DNA of 53,571 bases. Source: Saccoglossus kowalevskii (Eukaryota > Hemichordata > Enteropneusta > Harrimaniidae). Below are positions 48,041-53,571 of this stretch, in pieces; position 1 is the first letter of the stretch, and every line of letters starts with the position of its first letter. The position numbers and the translations under genes are program-made. The stretch is from positions 1 through 53,571 of the forward strand of contig NW_003137900.1 of the NCBI RefSeq assembly GCF_000003605.2, read 5' to 3'. The notes below the pieces were generated by a model. The model was given only the letters and a program-made list of their open reading frames with translations. It was not told the DNA's origin and searched no databases.

Positions 48041-48550
48041 GTATGCATGTCAATAACCCAGCAGTCCAGGTGCTGTATGCATGTCAATAACCCAGCAGAA
48101 CAGGTGCTGTATGCATGTCAATAACCCAGCAGTCCAGGTGTTGTATGCATGTCAATATCCCAGCAGTCCACGTGTTGTATGCATGTCAATAACCCAGCAG
48201 TCCAGGTGTTGTATGCATGTCAATAACCCAGCAGTCCAGGTGTTGTATGCATGTCAATAACCCAGCAGTCCAGGTGTTGTATGCATGTCAATAACCCAGC
48301 AGTCCAGGTGCTGAATGCATGTCAATAACCCAGCAGAACAGGTGCTGTATGCATGTCAATAACCCAGCAGTCCAGGTGCTGTATGCATGTCAATAACCCA
48401 GCAGTCCAGGTGTTGTATGCATGTCAATAACCCAGCAGTCCAGGTGGTGTATGCATGTCAATAACCCAGCAGTCCAGGTGTTGTATGCATGTCAATAACC
48501 CAGCAGTCCAGGTGCTGTATGCATGTCAATAACCCAGCAGTCCAGGTGTT
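48041..48550 (+). repeat. Variant block H, copy 2 (15 units)
   Basis: Exact partner of 41100-41609, with all eight diagnostic changes in place. Immediately after it the sequence switches to block I (CAATGACCTAG at 48551), whereas copy 1 continues with a GTTTGC unit. Confidence 0.93.
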
Positions 48551-48618
48551 GTATGCATGTCAATGACCTAGCAGTCCAGGTGTTGTATGCATGTCAATAA
48601 CCCAGCAGTTCAGGTGTT
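48483..48618 (+). repeat. Variant block I, copy 2
   Basis: T33C, consensus, CAATGACCTAG and AGTTCAGG, as at 35038-35173. Its first two units overlap the end of block H copy 2, which places the join within 48483-48550. Confidence 0.82.
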
Positions 48619-48822
48619 GTATGCATGTCAATAACCCAGCAGTCCAGGTGTTGTATGCATGTCAATAACCCAGCAGTCCAGGTGTTGTATGCATGTCAAT
48701 AACCCAGCAGTCCAGGTGTTGTATGCATGTCAATAACCCAGCAGTCCAGGTGTTGTATGCATGTCAATAACCCAGCAGTCCAGGTGTTGTATGCATGTCA
48801 ATAACCCAGCAGTCCAGGTGTT

Positions 48823-48890
48823 GTATGCATGTCTATATCCCAGCAGTCCAGGTGTTGTATGCATGTCAATAACACAGCAGTCCAGGTGTT
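48823..48890 (+). repeat. CTATATCC plus AACACAG pair
   Basis: The third occurrence of this two-unit signature (also at 4239 and 32250). Confidence 0.8.
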
Positions 48891-49366
48891 GTATGCATGT
48901 CAATAACCCAGCAGTCCAGGTGTTGTATGCATGTCAATAACCCAGCAGTCCAGGTGTTGTATGCATGTCAATAACCCAGCAGTCCAGGTGCTCTATGCAT
49001 GTCAATAACCCAGCAGTCCAGGTGTTGTATGCATGTCAATAACCCAGCAGTCCAGGTGTTGTATGCATGTCAATAACCCAGCAGTCCAGGTGTTGTATGC
49101 ATGTCAATAACCCAGCAGTCCAGGTGTTGTATGCATGTCAATAACCCAGCAGTCCAGGTGTTGTATGCATGTCAATAACCCAGCAGTCCAGGTGTTGTAT
49201 GCATGTCAATAACCCAGCAGTCCAGGTGCTGTATGCATGTCAATAACCCAGCAGTCCAGGTGTTGTATGCATGTCAATAACCCAGCAGTCCAGGTGTTGT
49301 ATGCATGTCAATAACCCAGCAGTCCAGGTGTTGTATGCATGTCAATAACCCAGCAGTCCAGGTGTT

Positions 49367-49434
49367 GTATGCATGTCAATAACCCGGCAGTCCAGGTGCT
49401 GTATGCATGTCAATAACCCGGCAGTCCAGGTGTT
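49367..49434 (+). repeat. CCCGGCAG (CpG-forming) unit pair
   Basis: Two adjacent units carry A20G. The first ends in GTGCT and the second in GTGTT, the same C33/T33 order as the pair at 25887. Confidence 0.75.
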
Positions 49435-50216
49435 GTATGCATGTCAATAACCCAGCAGTCCAGGTGTTGTATGCATGTCAATAACCCAGCAGTCCAGGTG
49501 TTGTATGCATGTCAATAACCCAGCAGTCCAGGTGCTGTATGCATGTCAATAACCCAGCAGTCCAGGTGCTGTATGCATGTCAATAACCCAGCAGTCCAGG
49601 TGCTGTATGCATGTCCATAACCCAGCAGTCCAGGTGTTGTATGCATGTCAATATCCCAGCAGTCCAGGTGTTGTATGCATGTCAATATCCCAGCAGTCCA
49701 GCTGTTGTATGCATGTCAATAACCCAGTAGTCCAGGTGCTGTATGCATGTCAATAACCCAGCAGTTCAGGTGTTGTATGCATGTCAATAACCCAGCAGTC
49801 CAGGTGTTGTATGCATGTCAATAACCCAGCAGTCCAGGTGCTGTATGCATGTCAATAACCCAGCAGTCCAGGTGCTGTATGCAGGTCAATAACTCAGCAG
49901 TCCAGGTGTTGTATGCATGTCAATATCCCAGCAGTCCAGGTGTTGTATGCATGTCAATAACCCAGCAGTCCTGGTGCTGTATGCATGTCAATAACCCAGC
50001 AGTCCAGGTGCTGTATGCATGTCAATAACCCAGCAGTCCAGGTGCTGTATGCATGTCAATAACCCAGCAGTCCAGGTGTTGTATACATGTCAATATCCCA
50101 GCAGTCCAGGTGTTGTATGCATGTCAATATCCCAGCAGTCCAGGTGTTGTATGCATGTCAATATCCCAGCAGTCCAGGTGTTGTATGCATGTCAATAACC
50201 CAGCAGTCCAGGTGCT

Positions 50217-50519
50217 GTATGCATGTCAATAACCCAGCAGTTCAGTGTTGTATGCATGTCAATAACCCAGCAGTCCAGTGTTGTATGCATGTCAATAACC
50301 CATCAGTCCAGGTGCTGTATGCATGTCAATAACCCAGCAGTGCAGGTGCTGTATGCATGTCAATAACCCAGCAGTCAGGTGTTGTATGCATGTCAATAAC
50401 CCAGCAGTCAGGTGTTGTATGCATGTCAATAACCCAGCAGTCCAGGTGTTGTATGCATGTCAATAATCCAGCAGTCCAGGTGTTGTATGCATGTCAAATA
50501 ACCCAGCAGTCCAGGTGTT
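50217..50519. repeat. Second internal cluster of 1-bp indels
   Basis: Units at 50217 and 50250 lose a G (CAGTG for CAGGTG), units at 50351 and 50384 lose a C (GTCAGG for GTCCAGG), and the unit at 50485 gains an A (CAAATAAC). Short open frames at 50087-50332 and 50357-50569 depend on these. Probably uncorrected sequencing. Confidence 0.75.
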
Positions 50520-50689
50520 GTATGCATGTCAATAACCCAGCAGTCCAGGTGTTGTATGCATGTCAATAACCCAGCAGTCCAGGTGTTGTATGCATGTCAA
50601 TAACCCAGCAGTCCAGGTGTTGTATGCATGTCAATAACCCAGCAGTCCAGGTGTTGTATGCATGTCAATAACCCAGCAGTCCAGGTGTT

Positions 50690-50825
50690 GTATGCATGTC
50701 AATAATCCAGCAGTCCAGGTGCTGTATGCATGTCAATAACCCAGCTGTCTAGGTGCTGTATGCATGTCAATAACCCAGCAGTCCAGGTGTTGTATGCATG
50801 TCTATATCCCAGCAGTCCAGGTGTT
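50690..50825 (+). repeat. Short block A derivative, second copy
   Basis: The same four units as 40178-40313: C17T+T33C, GCTGTCTAGG+T33C, consensus, CTATATCC. Confidence 0.85.
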
Positions 50826-51811
50826 GTATGCATGTCAATAACCCAGCAGTCCAGGTGCTGTATGCATGTCAATAACCCAGCAGTCCAGGTGTTGTATGCA
50901 TGTCAATAACCCAGCAGTCCAGGTGTTGTATGCATGTCAATAACCCAGCAGTCCAGGTGTTGTATGCATGTCAATAACCCAGCAGTCCAGGTGTTGTATG
51001 CATGTCAATAACCCAGCAGTCCAGGTGCTGTGTGCATGTCAATAACCCAGCAGTCCAGGTGTTGTATGCATGTCAATAACCCAGCAGTCCAGGTGTTGTA
51101 TGCATGTCAATAACCCAGCAGTCCAGGTGTTGTATGCATGTCAATAACCCAGCAGTCCAGGTGTTGTATGCATGTCAATAACCCAGCAGTCCAGGTGTTG
51201 TATGCATGTCAATAACCCAGCAGTCCAGGTGTTGTATGCATGTCAATAACCCAGCAGTCCAGGTGTTGTATGCATGTCAATAACCCAGCAGTCCAGGTGT
51301 TGTATGCATGTCAATAACCCAGCAGTCCAGGTGTTGTATGCATGTCAATAACTCAGCAGTCCAGGTGTTGTATGCATGTCAATAACCCAGCAGTCCAGGT
51401 GTTGTATGCATGTCAATAACCCAGCAGTCCAGGTGTTGTATGCATGTCAATAACCCAGCAGTCCAGGTGTTGTATGCATGTCAATAACCCAGCAGTCCAG
51501 GTGCTGTATGCATGTCAATAACCCAGCAGTCCAGGTGTTGTATGCATGTCAATAACCCAGCAGTCCAGGTGTTGTATGCTTGTCAATAACCCAGCAGTCC
51601 AGGTGCTGTATGCATGTCAATAACCCAGCAGTCCAGGTGTTGTATGCATGTCAATAACCCAGCAGTCCAGGTGTTGTATGCATGTCAATAACCCAGCAGT
51701 CCAGGTGCTGTATGCATGTCAATAACCCAGCAGTCCAGGTGTTGTATGCATGTCAATAACCCAGCAGTCCAGGTGTTGTATGCATGTCAATAACCCAGCA
51801 GTCCAGGTGTT

Positions 51812-52253
51812 GTATGCATGTCAATAACCCAGCAGTCCAGGTGCTGTATGCATGTCAATAACCCAGCAGTCCAGGTGCTGTATGCATGTCAATAACCCAG
51901 CAGTTCAGGTGTTGTATGCATGTCAATAACCCAGCAGTCCAGGTGTTGTATGCATGTCAATAACCCAGCAGTCCAGGTGTTGTATGCATGTCAATAACCC
52001 TGCAGTCCAGGTGTTGTATGCATGTCAATAACCCAGCAGTCCAGGTGTTGTATGCATGTCAATAACCCAGCAGTCCAGGTGCTGTATGCATGTCAATAAC
52101 CCAGCAGTCCAGGTGCTGTATGCATGTCAATAACCCAGCAGTCCAGGTGTTGTATGCATGTCAATAACCCAGCAGTCCAGGTGTTGTATGCATGTCAATA
52201 ACCCAGCAGTCCAGGTGTTGTATGCATGTCAATAACCCAGCAGTCCAGGTGTT
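51812..52253 (+). repeat. Variant block K, copy 2 (13 units)
   Basis: Exact partner of 46987-47428. It is followed by a CAAAAACCCTGCAG unit (52288) and a CAGTTG unit (52424), four units later than the equivalent in copy 1. Confidence 0.88.
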
Positions 52254-52797
52254 GTATGCATGTCAATAACCCAGCAGTCCAGGTGTTGTATGCATGTCAA
52301 AAACCCTGCAGTCCAGGTGTTGTATGCATGTCAATAACCCAGCAGTCCAGGTGTTGTATGCATGTCAATAACCCAGCAGTCCAGGTGCTGTATGCATGTC
52401 AATAACCCAGCAGTCCAGGTGCTGTATGCATGTCAATAACCCAGCAGTCCAGTTGTTGTATGCATGTCAATAACCCAGCAGTCCAGGTGCTGTATGCATG
52501 TCAATAACCCAGCAGTCCAGGTGCTGTATGCATGTCAATAACCCAGCAGTCCAGGTGTTGTATGCATGTCAATAACCCAGCAGTCCAGGTGTTGTATGCA
52601 TGTCAATAACCCAGCAGTCCAGGTGCTGTATGCATGTCAATAACCCAGCAGTCCAGGTGTTGTATGCATGTCAATAACCCAGCAGTCCAGGTGCTGTATG
52701 CATGTCAATAACCCAGCAGTCCAGGTGTTGTATGCATGTCAATAACCCAGCAGTCCAGGTGTTGTATGCATGTCAATAACCCAGCAGTCCAGGTGCT

Positions 52798-52865
52798 GTA
52801 TGCATGTCAATAACCCAGCAGTCCATGTGTTGTATGCATGTCAATAACCCAGCAGGCCAGGTGCT
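52798..52865 (+). repeat. Variant block L, copy 2
   Basis: CCATGTG unit followed by the GCAGGCC unit with T33C, as at 23439-23506. Confidence 0.8.
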
Positions 52866-53443
52866 GTATGCATGTCAATAACCCAGCAGTCCAGGTGTTG
52901 TATGCATGTCAATAACCCAGCAGTCCAGGTGTTGTATGCATGTCAATAACCCAGCAGTCCAGGTGTTGTATGCATGTCAATAACCCAGCAGTCCAGGTGT
53001 TGTATGCATGTCAATAACCCAGCAGTCCAGGTGTTGTATGCATGTCAATAACCCAGCAGTCCAGGTGTTGTATGCATGTCAATAACCCAGCAGTCCAGGT
53101 GTTGTATGCATGTCAATAACCCAGCAGTCCAGGTGTTGTATGCATGTCAATAACCCAGCAGTCCAGGTGTTGTATGCATGTCAATAACCCAGCAGTCCAG
53201 GTGTTGTATGCATGTCAATAACCCAGCAGTCCAGGTGCTGTATGCATGTCAATAACCCAGCAGTCCAGATGTTGTATGCATGTCAATAACCCAGCAGTCC
53301 AGGTGTTGTATGCATGTCAATAACCCATCAGTCCAGGTGTTGTATGCATGTCAATAACCCAGCAGTCCAGGTGTTGTATGCATGTCAATAACCCAGCAGT
53401 CCAGGTGTTGTATGCATGTCAATAACCCAGCAGTCCAGGTGTT

Positions 53444-53571
53444 GTATGCATGTCAATAACCCCAGCAGTCCAGGTGTTGTATGCATGTCAATAACCCAGC
53501 AGTCCAAGTGTTGTATGCATGTCAATAAACCCAACAGTCCCAGGTGTTTGTAATGCATGTCAATAACCCCA
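53444..53571. repeat. Right edge: units with 1-bp expansions
   Basis: The unit at 53444 has CCCC for CCC. The unit at 53513 is 37 bp, with AAA, CCC and TTT expansions (AATAAACCC, GTCCCAGG, GTGTTTG). The last, partial unit reads GTAATGC and ends in CCCCA. The array is still running at the last base, so no boundary is present. The pattern mirrors the left edge but with gains instead of losses, fitting unpolished contig ends. Confidence 0.75.

Larger units (their letters stand above)
1..53571. repeat. 34-bp satellite tandem array filling the window
   Basis: About 1,575 head-to-tail copies of one 34-bp unit, all in the same orientation, run from the first base to the last. The unit is 47% GC with no CpG, and holds NsiI-type ATGCAT (positions 3-8), CCAGG (26-30) and CAGGTG (27-32). 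The commonest substitution is T33C (GTGTT to GTGCT). Others recur as A12T+A16T (CTATATCC), C17T, A13G, A16G, C27T, A23T+C27T and G24C. Outside the blocks listed separately, every stretch consists of consensus units with scattered single substitutions; no gene, transposon or unique spacer was seen. It is satellite DNA by size and structure. Chromosomal position (centromeric, subtelomeric or interstitial) cannot be told from the sequence. Confidence 0.98.

Noticed and set aside
1-53571. CRISPR array
   Set aside because: There is no spacer diversity. The full 34 bp repeats without distinct spacers, no cas genes are present, and the copy number far exceeds CRISPR arrays.
1-53571. CENP-B box or other centromere mark
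   Set aside because: The CENP-B box needs CpG-containing TTCG and CGGG cores. The unit has no CpG and no match, so centromeric function cannot be inferred.
1-53571. Telomere-type hexamer TAACCC in each unit
   Set aside because: Only one hexamer per 34 bp, in the context AATAACCCAG, with no tandem telomere repeats. Most likely chance; it does not show subtelomeric position.
1-53571. Classic recombination cores (Chi GCTGGTGG, Jeffreys-type GC-rich minisatellite core, PRDM9 CCNCCNTNNCCNC)
   Set aside because: None is present in the consensus or in the variants I read.
1-53571. Nucleosome phasing, since five units equal 170 bp
   Set aside because: Numerically close to a nucleosome repeat, but nothing in the sequence shows a five-unit higher-order period beyond two 170-bp spacings of CTATATCC.

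Overview
The whole window is one uninterrupted tandem array of a 34-bp unit. I find no gene, RNA gene, transposon or unique flanking DNA on either strand. Unit position 1 is taken here as the G of GTATGC. The consensus (see 14263-14296) has three anchors: GTATGCATG (1-9), CAATAACCC (11-19) and CCAGGTGTT (26-34). It is 47% GC (8 G, 8 C, 9 A, 9 T) and contains no CpG. Counting unit starts gives 4 shortened units at 3-132, then length equal to 1,568 units from 133 to 53443, then 3 more units and a partial one: about 1,575 complete copies. Every length change I found accounts exactly for the phase of the array across the window.

This is eukaryotic satellite (long minisatellite) DNA. The organism cannot be named from it. 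The CpG-free, TpG/CpA-rich unit would fit a CpG-methylating genome, but one 34-bp unit is weak evidence. Both ends carry clustered homopolymer length errors, so the window looks like a complete contig made only of satellite from a long-read assembly, or the edge of one.

Layout. Long runs of perfectly identical units (36 copies at 14263-15486, 25 at 38949-39798, 22 at 12801-13548, and runs of 17 and 13 elsewhere) alternate with variant-rich blocks. The variant blocks recur, with the same substitutions in the same order, at exact multiples of 34 bp once the few indels are allowed for. I label these families A to L. They show duplication at several scales: single units, 17-unit tandem copies (16707-17862), a 54-unit copy (17965 to 19801), and copies 4.8, 6.9, 13.4, 22, 29, 33 and 42 kb apart. 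Mosaic joins between families indicate unequal exchange or gene conversion.

The open reading frames that exist (about 60-127 codons, often paired on both strands) are by-products. Because 34 is not a multiple of 3, the consensus has a stop every 102 bp per strand. It opens only where the CTATATCC variant happens to recur every three units. I reject them as genes. No previously undescribed gene system is present. The interest lies in the array's duplication history, its haplotype blocks, and the motifs it multiplies about 1,500-fold (TGCATG, CAGGTG, ATGCAT).
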